This document shows positions 1-8,082 of a stretch of 64,000 bases of DNA, one piece after another. The DNA comes from Amycolatopsis sp. 195334CR. Lineage in GTDB: Bacteria > Actinomycetota > Actinomycetes > Mycobacteriales > Pseudonocardiaceae. Each line of letters starts with the position of its first letter. Position 1 is the stretch's first letter. A program made the translations under genes and the position numbers. The notes under the pieces were generated by a model. That model saw only the letters and a list, made by a program, of their open reading frames with translations. It was not told the origin of the DNA and did not search any database. Location: assembly GCF_017309385.1 (NCBI RefSeq), contig NZ_JAFJMJ010000001.1:1922001-1986000 (forward strand), read 5' to 3'.

Positions 1-112
1 CCTCGACCAGGTTGACGCCGGTCTGCCCGAGCATCTTGCCGAGGTCGACCACCGGCGCCTCACCGGCCGGGAGCTGCAAAGTGGTGCTGAACTGGAGTTT
101 CTTCGGTGCCAT
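1..112 (-). CDS. Ribosomal protein L11-like protein, N-terminus only
   Basis: The 37 visible residues read MAPKKLQFSTTL, then LQLPAGEAP, then MLGQTGVNLVE. This follows the L11 N-terminal pattern (KLQ-x-x-AG...P-x-x-ALGQ-x-GVN-I-E), in which the domain contacts 23S rRNA and elongation factors. The usual PPVGPALG segment is replaced by VVDLGKMLG, so two conserved prolines are missing and this looks like a diverged paralogue rather than the housekeeping rplK. The window edge removes the rest, including the rRNA-binding C-terminal domain. The ATG lies 34 nt after the stop of the gamma-carbonic-anhydrase-like gene on the same strand, so co-transcription is likely. The L11 relationship is judged from a short stretch only. 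Confidence 0.6.
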   Translation of the reverse strand, partial: MAPKKLQFSTTLQLPAGEAPVVDLGKMLGQTGVNLVE

Positions 113-146
113 TCACCGGACGCTAAGGGCTCCGGTCACTGGAGGG

Positions 147-671
147 TCAACCCTCGACGGGCTCGATCCCGTCGGCGTGGCGGCGGGCCAGCTGCCGGTA
201 GATCTCGGCGTTGTACTCGACCCAGCCGCGCGCGGAGTCCGAGAGCGGCACGAACTTCTTCGCCGGGCTGCCCATCGCGATCACCTCGGGCGGGACCACG
301 GTGTTCGGCGTGACGGTGGAACCCGCCGCGATCAGCGCGCGCTCGCCGATCTGGGACTGGTCGAGAATGGTCGCGCCGTTGCCGATCAGCGCCTGCTCGC
401 CGACCGTGCAGTCGTGGACGAGGCACATGTGCCCGACGGTGACGTTGCGGCCGATCTCGCACACGCCGTCGTTGACGTGCACGACGGAGTTGTCCTGGAT
501 GTTGGCGCCCTCGCGGATGATGATCTTCCCGAAGTCGGCGCGGATGACCGCGCCGTACCAGATCGACACGTCCTTCTCGACGGTCACCGCGCCGATCAAC
601 GTGGCGGTGGGGGCGATCCAGGCGTCGGGGTGCACGGTGGGGCTCACGCCCTCGAAGGAGAACAGCGGCAT
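147..671 (-). CDS. Gamma-carbonic-anhydrase-like hexapeptide-repeat protein
   Basis: 174-residue left-handed beta-helix protein of the gamma-CA/YrdA/PaaY family, a cytosolic trimer binding metal between subunits. Hexapeptide repeats run through roughly residues 10-135 (for example GAVTVEKDVSIWYGAVIRAD). The three metal-binding histidines are present: VVHVND (about H65), VGHMC (about H81) and LVHDC (about H86). The length is normal. I start at the ATG giving MPLFSFEGV, because family members begin this way and a G-rich stretch precedes it. An ATG four codons upstream (683) is possible. It follows the carboxypeptidase stop by about 20 nt and precedes the L11-like gene. Whether it hydrates CO2 or acts on another substrate cannot be read from sequence. 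Confidence 0.85.
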   Translation of the reverse strand: MPLFSFEGVSPTVHPDAWIAPTATLIGAVTVEKDVSIWYGAVIRADFGKIIIREGANIQDNSVVHVNDGVCEIGRNVTVGHMCLVHDCTVGEQALIGNGATILDQSQIGERALIAAGSTVTPNTVVPPEVIAMGSPAKKFVPLSDSARGWVEYNAEIYRQLARRHADGIEPVEG

Positions 672-691
672 GAGCCCCACCATATGTGCGA

Positions 692-1957
692 TCAGACCGA
701 GGCGTTGATCAGGATGTCAACGGCCTTGTCGTTGCGGGCGGTCTGCGCCGGGATCACCTCGTCGGGCGGGTAGAACCCCGGGTTCGAGCCCTTCGGGTAC
801 ATCTCGAAGGTGTAGCTCAGGATCTTGTGGGCGTACCACATCCAGTCGTCCACCGAGCCGTCGGTGATGTACAGGTCGCTCGCCTGCTGCGGGGTGTACC
901 CGTTCGTCGCGGCCATCTGCTGGCCGAGGCTCTTGAACTTCTGCGCCTCGGCCGCGGTCATGCCCGGCGCGGTGTCGGCGTAGGTGTAGCCGAACGGCCA
1001 CAGGACCAGCTCCGAATAGGTGTGGAAGTCGATGTGCGACTTGATCTGCTGCACCCCACCGACCCGGCGGGTGCCGACGAAGTCCGCCACGGCCTTGACC
1101 TCCGGCGCGGAGAACGCCGCCGTGCCGCGGTAGGTCTCGCTGGACGGGCTGCCCGAGGAACCACCGCAGCAGCCCCACTTGTGACCCCAGTTGCGGTTCG
1201 GGTCGGTGCCCTGGCCCTGGCGGTTCTTGCGCCACATCTTGTAGCTGCCGCCGGCGATGTCGTACTCGGAGCCGTCCGGGTTCACCGTCGGGACGACCCA
1301 GATCTCCTTGCTGTCCACCATGTTCTTGACGTTGGTGTCGGTGGCGTAGTTGTCGGTGAACCGCTTGACGATGTGCAGGCACATCTCCGTGGTGAGGTGC
1401 TCGCGCGCGTGCTGGTTGCAGGTGAACAGCACCTCGGGCTCGGCCTCGTCGCTGCCGACGTTGTCGCTGATCTTGATCACCGGCAGGGTGCGTCCCTGGT
1501 ACGAGGTGCCGATGCTGGACACCTTCGCCAGGCTCGCGTGGTCGGTGACCGTCTGCTGCAGTTCCGAGACCACCTCGGCGTAGGTGTGGTACTTCTCGTC
1601 GCCCGCCGGGAAGTCGGCGGCCGCGGTGGTCACGTCGGCGCTGCGGTTGGCCCGGTACTGCTCGAACCCTGGCCGCTTCTCGACCTTGAAGCCGAGCCCG
1701 CGCAACTGCTGCGCGTCGGCGCCGGTGCCGATGATGGTGGTGGTCTCGCCCGCGGTGACCACGTCCACGCCGGTGGCGGAGACCTTCGTCCGCAGTTGCG
1801 GGGAGTTCGTGCCGAGTACCTCGTAGAAGTCCATCTGCGTCGCGGCTTCGGCCGCGGCGGTGTCCGGTGCCGCGCCCACCGAGGGGCTCGCCGCAACCGC
1901 TGCCGCGATCAGTGCGGCCGCCGACAGGGCGGCTGCCACGCTTCTTCTCTTGCGCAT
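692..1957 (-). CDS. Secreted M14 zinc carboxypeptidase
   Basis: 421-residue exported metallocarboxypeptidase that would remove C-terminal residues from extracellular peptides. The N-terminus MRKRRSVAAALSAA with a long Ala/Leu core is a Sec signal peptide; cleavage is likely near AAA/APD at about residue 30. After a propeptide-like region (about 40-115) the M14 catalytic domain shows the zinc ligands H183 and E186 (NQHARE) and H312 (DFHTYSE), substrate-binding NPDG and NRNWG segments, and the catalytic glutamate E385 (YTFEMYP). A Ser/Gly/Cys loop (WGCCGG) is typical of the actinobacterial secreted branch. No C-terminal accessory domain is present. The ATG has a GAGGAG ribosome binding site. 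The gamma-CA-like gene follows on the same strand. Confidence 0.93.
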   Translation of the reverse strand: MRKRRSVAAALSAAALIAAAVAASPSVGAAPDTAAAEAATQMDFYEVLGTNSPQLRTKVSATGVDVVTAGETTTIIGTGADAQQLRGLGFKVEKRPGFEQYRANRSADVTTAAADFPAGDEKYHTYAEVVSELQQTVTDHASLAKVSSIGTSYQGRTLPVIKISDNVGSDEAEPEVLFTCNQHAREHLTTEMCLHIVKRFTDNYATDTNVKNMVDSKEIWVVPTVNPDGSEYDIAGGSYKMWRKNRQGQGTDPNRNWGHKWGCCGGSSGSPSSETYRGTAAFSAPEVKAVADFVGTRRVGGVQQIKSHIDFHTYSELVLWPFGYTYADTAPGMTAAEAQKFKSLGQQMAATNGYTPQQASDLYITDGSVDDWMWYAHKILSYTFEMYPKGSNPGFYPPDEVIPAQTARNDKAVDILINASV

Positions 1958-2181
1958 CTGCTCTCCTCGTCGTCAAGCCCGGAACGGGGCCTGTCGACCC
2001 ACCTTGCTCACCCTGGGGGGTCGGCACAATCCGTAGCGCTACGGATCAAAAGGCCGTAACTACCCGTAGCCCGGATGAGATTGCCAGTGATTAACCAAGT
2101 CCTGGCACCTACGGAAGACGGTTGACTTCGCCCCCTCGATCGGGTGAACCTCAGGCGGGCGCGGAAAGGAGCGCGAACGCA

Positions 2182-2216
2182 ACCAGGGCCTCTCCGGATT
2201 CCGGAAAGACCCTGGT
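2182..2216 (-). terminator. Hairpin terminator behind tRNA-Thr
   Basis: An inverted repeat with 17-nt arms (ACCAGGGCCTCTCCGGA, partner differing at two positions) and almost no loop lies 7 nt downstream of the tRNA 3' end. There is no clear U-run. Its position directly behind the tRNA makes termination the likely role. Confidence 0.65.
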
Positions 2217-2222
2217 CAACGG

Positions 2223-2299
2223 TGGAGCCGCCTAGGGGAATCGAACCCCTGACCTATTCATTACGAGTGAATCGCTCTGGCCGACTGAGCTAAGGCGGC
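2223..2299 (-). tRNA. tRNA-Thr (anticodon CGT)
   Basis: The cloverleaf can be drawn by eye. The acceptor stem is GCCGCCT pairing with AGGCGGC, with discriminator T and an encoded CCA. The D arm is TAGCTCAGTCGGCCAGAGC. The anticodon stem ATTCA/TGAAT encloses loop CTCGTAA with anticodon CGT. The T arm is GGGG-TTCGATT-CCCC. It decodes ACG threonine codons. Confidence 0.97.
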
Positions 2300-2401
2300 A
2301 GGACCGGTTCCCAGTGTAACGGTAACCTCCGGCGTCACTTCACCACCCCGCCGTCGTTATCCCGGGCACCAGCGCCTGCCCAGCTCAGGAGGACCCCGCC
2401 G

Positions 2402-4045
2402 ATGCGGTCGAGTCTGCCCCGGACGCTCGCCCTGCCCCTGACGGCAGCGGTGCTCGTCCTGTCCGCCGTGCCCGCCATGGCCCAGACCACCATCCCCACC
2501 ACGCCGATCCCCCAGCCGAACGACCCAGGCCAGGCGCCGATCACACAGCCGCCGAACCCGGCACCGCTCGGCCACGCGGTCGGCGACGCCGGCACCGGGC
2601 TGGGCGTGCTGCGCCTGCTGCCGAACGCGGTGACGACCAACGCCATCCTGCCCGGCGTCGGCGAGCAACTGCCCAAGCAGGCGGCGCTCGAAGCCGGCAT
2701 GGGGCTGGCCAGCGCGCAGGCGAACTCCGAGTCCTACCTGTCCTACGAGCGGTCGGTCGCGCAGTCGTCGCCGTTCGGCATCTCAATCGCGGGCAACTCG
2801 CCGCAGGCGCCCGGCACGCTGGTCCAGACCGCGCTCCCGGACAACCCGGAACCCCGCACCGGCGGCTTCAACGCCCCGAAGAACCCGCTCCTCAACGTCG
2901 GCCTGCTCAACGGCAGCGCGCACGCGCGCTGGAGCGCCACCAAGGGCCCGTGCGTCGGCACCATCGCGGACGCGGCCACCGAGGTGGCCAGCCTGTCCGT
3001 GCTGAACGTGATCCCGTCCCTGCCCAGCGTCGGCCTGCCCGACCTGAAGCTGCCCGACGGCGCCAAGCTCGCGGAGGGCTTCGAACCGGGCAAGGGCCTG
3101 CAGGCGCTCGGCGGGCTGCTCTCCGGCGGCGGGCAGACCAACGCCGACGGCACCAACGCGCTGCTGAGCCTGCCGAACACGCTGTCCGCGCGGTCCACCG
3201 TGCGGCTGGTGGACATGCCGGGCTCGAAGAACAAGGCGGTCGAGTCCACCTCGACCATGCAGGCGGCCAACATCAACCTGCTCAAGGGCACCCCGCTGGA
3301 GCTGACCATCAAGGTGGCCAGCCAGCCGACGCTGCGGGTCACCTCGACCGGCAAGCGCGAGACCTCGAAGGTGGAGTACACCGCGCCGGTGCTCACCGTG
3401 GAGCGCCAGGGCAAGGTGCTGTTCACCCTCGACGCGGCCAACCCGACCAAGGACCTCCCGATCGGCCTGCCGCTGGAGGCGCTGACCCAGCAGTTCGGCC
3501 CGGTGGAGAGCGTGCCGGTGGTCGGCGGGCTGGTGTCCACGCTGACCAAGGGCGTGCAGCCGGTCGGCGACACCGCGGGCAAGGTGCTCGACCTCGGCGT
3601 GCTGCGGCTGGGCATCGCGCAGCTCGACGACAAGAAGCTCGACATGACCGACCCGTTCAAGGGCTTCCAGCTCGGCGCCGCGGCCCGGCTGCTGGACCTC
3701 CAGGTGCTGCCGACCAAGGCGCTGAAGCAGTCGCTCGGGGAGGCCGGTGGCGCGCTGCCGTCGTCGCTGGCGCAGCTGACCCTCGGCGAGCAGGTGGCGC
3801 GGGCCTACGCGCCGGAGAACGGCGTGGAGTGCGGGAGCACCTCGACCCAGCCGCCCGCCGGCGGCGAGGCGCCCGGTGTGCCGAAGAAGCTCGCGCAGAC
3901 CAGCGCCGCGTACGCCACCGTGCCGCTGTTCTGGAGCGGGACGGCGTTGCTGCTGATCGGGGTGGTCATGGTCGCCGCGATCCCGCGCCGCACGCGGAAG
4001 GCCGCACCGGCCGCGTTCAAGCCCTCACCGCGACCGCGGAAGTGA
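2402..4045 (+). CDS. Secreted, C-terminally membrane-anchored protein of unknown function
   Basis: 547 residues. The signal peptide is MRSSLPRTLALPLTAAVLVL..., with likely cleavage after AMA (about residue 28). A Pro/Gln/Thr-rich stretch follows (about 29-60). A long extracellular region without recognisable enzymatic motifs but rich in Leu/Gly/Val comes next. One hydrophobic helix lies near 507-528 (FWSGTALLLIGVVMVAAIP), and the cytoplasmic tail RRTRKAAP... is strongly basic. That architecture places it on the outer face of the membrane. An AGGAGG site 8 nt ahead fixes the start. It converges with holB with only a 22-nt gap. I do not recognise the family; it looks like a conserved actinobacterial envelope protein. 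Confidence 0.85.
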   Translation: MRSSLPRTLALPLTAAVLVLSAVPAMAQTTIPTTPIPQPNDPGQAPITQPPNPAPLGHAVGDAGTGLGVLRLLPNAVTTNAILPGVGEQLPKQAALEAGMGLASAQANSESYLSYERSVAQSSPFGISIAGNSPQAPGTLVQTALPDNPEPRTGGFNAPKNPLLNVGLLNGSAHARWSATKGPCVGTIADAATEVASLSVLNVIPSLPSVGLPDLKLPDGAKLAEGFEPGKGLQALGGLLSGGGQTNADGTNALLSLPNTLSARSTVRLVDMPGSKNKAVESTSTMQAANINLLKGTPLELTIKVASQPTLRVTSTGKRETSKVEYTAPVLTVERQGKVLFTLDAANPTKDLPIGLPLEALTQQFGPVESVPVVGGLVSTLTKGVQPVGDTAGKVLDLGVLRLGIAQLDDKKLDMTDPFKGFQLGAAARLLDLQVLPTKALKQSLGEAGGALPSSLAQLTLGEQVARAYAPENGVECGSTSTQPPAGGEAPGVPKKLAQTSAAYATVPLFWSGTALLLIGVVMVAAIPRRTRKAAPAAFKPSPRPRK

Positions 4046-4067
4046 GCACGCGCCCTGCGCCGGGGCC

Positions 4068-5261
4068 TCAGCCCTGGCGCAGGGTGGTGACCATGGCCTC
4101 GATGGCGATGCGCGGCTTCACGTTCCACTCGATCGCGTCGCGGCACTCCAGCACGGCTTCGAGCCGCCGCAGGGTCGACTCCGGGGACCACTGGCGCGCG
4201 GCGGCGGTGATGTCGTTGGCCCGGTCGGGATGGGTCAGCGAGGCGCCGGACCGGCTCAGCGTCACCAGCACGTCCCGGTAGAACCCGGCCAGGTCGATCA
4301 GCGCCAGGTCGAGCGTGTTGCGCTGGGTACGGGTGGCCCGCGACTTCTGCTTCTTCTCCAGCGCCTTCACCGCGGCCTCCGCGGCCCGCTTCGCCCCGGC
4401 CACACCACGGCCGGTCGCGTCGCCGCCCATCGCGGTGCGCAGCTCGGACTTCTCCGACTCGTCGCGGACCTTGCTCTCCTCGGTCGCGTCGGCCTCGGCG
4501 ACCTTGATCAGCCCGTCGGCGCAGGTGAACACGTCCGACGGGGTCCGGAGGCCGAGCGGGATGCGCAACACGGACTCACGCCGCTCGCGCGCGTTCTCGT
4601 CGGTGGCCAGCCGCCGGGCGCGGCCGACGTGCCCACCGCACACCGAAGCCGCCCACTCCGCGCGGTCCGGCGGCACGCCGTCGCGTTCGGCCAGCACCCG
4701 CGCGATGGCCGCCGCGGTGGGCGTCCGCAGGTTCACCAGACGGCACCGCGAGCGAATGGTCACCGACACGTCTTCGGGGTGGTCGGACGGCGCGCACAGC
4801 AGGAACACCGTGCGCTCCGGCGGTTCCTCGACCGCCTTCAGCAACGCGTTCGCCGCGCCCTCGGTCAGCCGGTCGGCGTCCTCGATGATCACCACCTGCC
4901 AGCGCCCGGTGGTCGGCCGGCGCGCGGCCGCCTGCACCAGGGCCCGCATCTCGGCCACCGAGATCGACAGGCCCTCCGGCACCACCAGCCGCACGTCGGC
5001 GTGCGTGCCCGACAACGCCGTCCGGCACCCGGGGCACTCCCCGCAGCCGACCCCGGCGATGCACTGCAACGCGGCGGCGAAGGTGCGCGCGGACACCGAC
5101 CGGCCCGAGCCGGGCGGTCCGGTGAACAACCACGCGTGCGTCATCGCACCCGCCGCGGCCGTCTCGCCGTCGACGATCTTCGCGGCCGCGGCGGCCGCCG
5201 CGGACAACACCTCGACCGCGGGCTCCTGGCCCACCAACTGCGACCAGACGCCGGAAGTCAC
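4068..5261 (-). CDS. holB: DNA polymerase III subunit delta' (clamp loader)
   Basis: 397-residue AAA+ subunit of the clamp-loader complex that loads the sliding clamp on DNA. The N-terminus VWSQLVGQEPAVEVL is the usual start of this family. A P-loop-like GPPGSGRS follows at about 50-57, with Arg where active ATPases have Lys, in line with delta' being a non-hydrolysing subunit. The zinc-knuckle cysteines are CIAGVGCGECPGC. The sensor region reads IIEDADRLTEGAANALLKAVEEPP, with the SRC motif in RSRCRLVNL. The GTG start overlaps the stop of the upstream MFS-kinase gene by 4 nt (GTGA), indicating translational coupling. Proximity of holB to thymidylate kinase is the normal bacterial arrangement. 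Confidence 0.93.
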   Translation of the reverse strand: MTSGVWSQLVGQEPAVEVLSAAAAAAAKIVDGETAAAGAMTHAWLFTGPPGSGRSVSARTFAAALQCIAGVGCGECPGCRTALSGTHADVRLVVPEGLSISVAEMRALVQAAARRPTTGRWQVVIIEDADRLTEGAANALLKAVEEPPERTVFLLCAPSDHPEDVSVTIRSRCRLVNLRTPTAAAIARVLAERDGVPPDRAEWAASVCGGHVGRARRLATDENARERRESVLRIPLGLRTPSDVFTCADGLIKVAEADATEESKVRDESEKSELRTAMGGDATGRGVAGAKRAAEAAVKALEKKQKSRATRTQRNTLDLALIDLAGFYRDVLVTLSRSGASLTHPDRANDITAAARQWSPESTLRRLEAVLECRDAIEWNVKPRIAIEAMVTTLRQG

Positions 5262-7345
5262 GGCGCGCCCTCCTCCTGCAACGCGGGCGCCAGCCCCGCG
5301 TACGGCCCCACCAGCACCGCGCGCACAGCGGTCTGCACGCGCTCGCCGACCTCTTCCTCGCTGCCTTCGGCGTCGACCACCACGTACTGCTCCGGGTTGG
5401 CCGAGGCCAGCTCGGTCAGCACGTGCTGCACCCGCCACTGCTGATCGGTCACGTGCTGCGGCGCCGGCTCGGTGACCACGTCGGGAGCCGCGTCCAGCAA
5501 CACCGTCACGTCCGGGCGCAGCTGCCCGGTCGCCCAGTCGGCCAGCCCTTCGAACTCCTCCGCGTCCAGCCCGGCCACCGCGGACAGGTGCGCGAGCGGC
5601 GAGTCGACGAACCGCTCCATCACCACCACCGAACCGGCGTCGAGCGCGGGCTGCACGTCCCGTTCGACGATGTCCGCGCGGACCGCCGCCGCGGCCAGTG
5701 CCTGCGCCCGTGCCCCGGACAGCGACGCCCCGGACAGCAGGGCTTCGAGCCGCTTCTCGTCCAGCGCCGGGTCCGCTGCGAGCACCACCGTGCGCGGGCC
5801 CTTGCCCAGCCACTCGGCCAGTTTCGCCGCGTGGCGGGCGGTGTCGGTGGCGGTGGTGCCCTCGACCGCGATGAGCAGGCCGTTCACCCGGCGCGGACGG
5901 CGGCGCAGCGCGTTGCGCAGGTCGGACAGGATCGGCTCGCTGCGGCGCGAGTCCATCTGGCGGTAGGCGATCACGCCGACCAGCGCGGCCAGCAGGCCAC
6001 CGCCGAGCATCACCGGGCGCGTGCCGTCGACGATGATCTCGCCGCCCCACACCGGCACCTTGCGCGGCTGCACCAGGCCGACCAGCAGTGGCACCAGCGC
6101 GATCGAACCGCCGAGCACCACCTTGAGCATGGACTGGTAGATCGCGTTGATCCGGCCGCGGATGGCGTCGTCGATCTGCGAGCCGATGATCGTCACGCCG
6201 GTCAGGAACGCCGCACCGGCGCAGGCGCCGACCACCGCCACCACGATCATCGACACGGCCAGGTGCGGGGACAGCGCGACCAGGATCAGCGCCAGCCCGG
6301 CGAGCACGATGGCGATGCCGAACAGCCGGTCGTGCGGCAGCCGCCGCGCCAGCTTCGGCGCGCCGACCATGCCGGCGATCAGGCCGAGGAACACCGAGAT
6401 GAGCAGCAGGCCCCAGGCGGACTCACCGCCGAGCAGGCTCAGCGCGTAGGTCTGCGCGGACCCGACCACGGCCCCACCGGCGGCGAACGCGCCCATCATG
6501 CCGATCAGCAGCCCGCGCACCAGCGGCGTGGTGCGGATGTAGCCACCGGCTTCCTTGATCATCTGGAAGAAGCCGGGCTGGTCGTCGGCGGGCTTGGCCA
6601 GTTCGCTGCGCCGGGGCGCGGCGTGCACGTTCCGCAGGGACAGCTCGGGGATCCGCGTGGCGATGCTCAGGCTGCTGATCAGGTAGAACAACGCGGCGAT
6701 GATGATGCCGAGCTTGATCACGCCGTTCGCGCCGAACAGGTCGTCCGGCAGGTGGAAGGTGGTGCGCACACCGGTGATCACGGTGAAGATCCCGGCGCCG
6801 AAGAGCACCGAGACGCCGTAGGTCATCACCAGGCCGAGCTGGTTGGCCGTCTCCACCTGCTCCGGGCGGCGCAGCAGGTTCGGCACCGCCGCGTCCTTCG
6901 ACGGGATCCACATGCTCGCCGCGCAGTTCAGCAGGAAGATCGCGGCGTAGATCCACCACAGCGTGTCCACCAGCACGATGGACAGCAGCAGCCCGGCGCG
7001 GAAGATGTCGGCGACCACCATCACCTTGCGGCGGTCGAACCGGTCCGCGAGCAGCCCGCCCAGCGGCGCGAACAGCAGACCGGGGATCAGGCTGGTGAAG
7101 ATCACGCTGCTGAAGGCGAAGTTCTTCGCGATGTACCCGCTGGCCATGTTGCTGGCCAGTGCGGAGACCGCGAGCAGTTGCAGCCAGTCCGCGGTGCTGC
7201 AGAACCCGGTCACGCCCCAAAGCCGGCGGAACGGCTTGATCGCGAGCACCCGGCGCGCGCGATAGATCGTCGACGAGTTCGTCGACGGTTTCGCGTCCGC
7301 CTCCGCGGTCACGCCCGTTCCCTCACTGTTTGCCCCACCTCGCAC
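5258..7345 (-). CDS. MFS transporter fused to a thymidylate-kinase-like domain
   Basis: 695 residues. Positions about 35-460 form a 12-helix major-facilitator domain with the loop motif GGLLADRFDRRKVMV, most like the MFS halves of actinobacterial MFS-dTMP kinase fusions. Positions about 485-690 align in order with thymidylate kinase, which phosphorylates dTMP to dTDP. The kinase motifs are damaged, however. The P-loop reads VEGTTATDTARH near 497, with no GKT/GKS. The DR(Y/F)xxS motif reads MERFVDSPLAHL near 575. Nucleotide phosphorylation is therefore doubtful and the domain may be structural or regulatory. The stop overlaps the holB start by 4 nt. Fusion and position next to holB are typical; loss of the P-loop lysine is the odd part. 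Confidence 0.85.
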   Translation of the reverse strand: MRGGANSEGTGVTAEADAKPSTNSSTIYRARRVLAIKPFRRLWGVTGFCSTADWLQLLAVSALASNMASGYIAKNFAFSSVIFTSLIPGLLFAPLGGLLADRFDRRKVMVVADIFRAGLLLSIVLVDTLWWIYAAIFLLNCAASMWIPSKDAAVPNLLRRPEQVETANQLGLVMTYGVSVLFGAGIFTVITGVRTTFHLPDDLFGANGVIKLGIIIAALFYLISSLSIATRIPELSLRNVHAAPRRSELAKPADDQPGFFQMIKEAGGYIRTTPLVRGLLIGMMGAFAAGGAVVGSAQTYALSLLGGESAWGLLLISVFLGLIAGMVGAPKLARRLPHDRLFGIAIVLAGLALILVALSPHLAVSMIVVAVVGACAGAAFLTGVTIIGSQIDDAIRGRINAIYQSMLKVVLGGSIALVPLLVGLVQPRKVPVWGGEIIVDGTRPVMLGGGLLAALVGVIAYRQMDSRRSEPILSDLRNALRRRPRRVNGLLIAVEGTTATDTARHAAKLAEWLGKGPRTVVLAADPALDEKRLEALLSGASLSGARAQALAAAAVRADIVERDVQPALDAGSVVVMERFVDSPLAHLSAVAGLDAEEFEGLADWATGQLRPDVTVLLDAAPDVVTEPAPQHVTDQQWRVQHVLTELASANPEQYVVVDAEGSEEEVGERVQTAVRAVLVGPYAGLAPALQEEGAP

Positions 7346-7409
7346 AACGGATCCCCCGGCCTCGCGGGCCAGGGTATCCCCAATCGGCTGAGAGGGAGCC
7401 AGCGAGGGG

Positions 7410-7961
7410 TTAGCTGAAGATGCCGCTGATCCCGCTGACCAGGCTGGAAACCAGCTGGATCGCGATCACCACGAACAGGATCAGCAGCACCACGGCGATG
7501 GCCACCCCTGCCGAACCGCGGGAAGCGGGTGTCCTGGGCACGGCCGAGCGCGGCACCCGGGCCTTGGCCGACTGGCGAGCGCCGCGCAGGCGCTGGCGGA
7601 GCAGCTGCTGCGGCCGGGCGGGCCAGGTCCGCTGGCGCGGGATCACGCCCATCGGGGCCGGCGCGCCGCTGGGTGGCGTGGGCGCTTCCTTCGCCGCCGG
7701 TGGTGCTTCCGGTTCGGGTTCCGCCTGCTCGGGCGCGGCCTCCGGGGAGGTGCGCGGGCCGAACAGCTCGGGCTCGTTGGCCATCGCCGCCCGCACCATC
7801 TCCTGGACGGCGTCGGCGTCCGGCTGGATCGGCTTGGCGATCTCCACCTGGTACACGTCGTCGCGCACGGCACCGGCCAGCCCGGTCATCGGATCGGCGA
7901 ACGCCGAAGGCGGTGCCGGGGGTTGCGTCCCGTCGCCGTCGTACAGCCTGTCGTCGCCCAA
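7410..7961 (-). CDS. Tail-anchored acidic/proline-rich protein, unknown function
   Basis: 183 residues. The N-terminal half is soluble and Asp/Pro-rich (MGDDRLYDGDGTQPP...), and a low-complexity Pro/Glu/Ala linker spans about 75-115. A basic Arg/Gln-rich segment precedes a single C-terminal helix (about 155-180, VAIAVVLLILFVVIAIQLVSS) ending almost at the stop. This suggests a cytoplasmic protein held in the membrane by its tail. It sits between topA and the MFS-kinase gene on the same strand. No family was recognised. The membrane tail and normal codon use make it a credible gene. Confidence 0.75.
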   Translation of the reverse strand: MGDDRLYDGDGTQPPAPPSAFADPMTGLAGAVRDDVYQVEIAKPIQPDADAVQEMVRAAMANEPELFGPRTSPEAAPEQAEPEPEAPPAAKEAPTPPSGAPAPMGVIPRQRTWPARPQQLLRQRLRGARQSAKARVPRSAVPRTPASRGSAGVAIAVVLLILFVVIAIQLVSSLVSGISGIFS

Positions 7962-8082
7962 CGCGCGCTCCTCGTGGTCCCTGGAAAGCGGTCCTTTCCA
8001 GGGTATCCACGAACGAGCAAGCTGAATCCGCCCAATGGCTGAGGCTTGTCGTCACGCTGCGCTGTCTTGCCCGGGGGCTACC

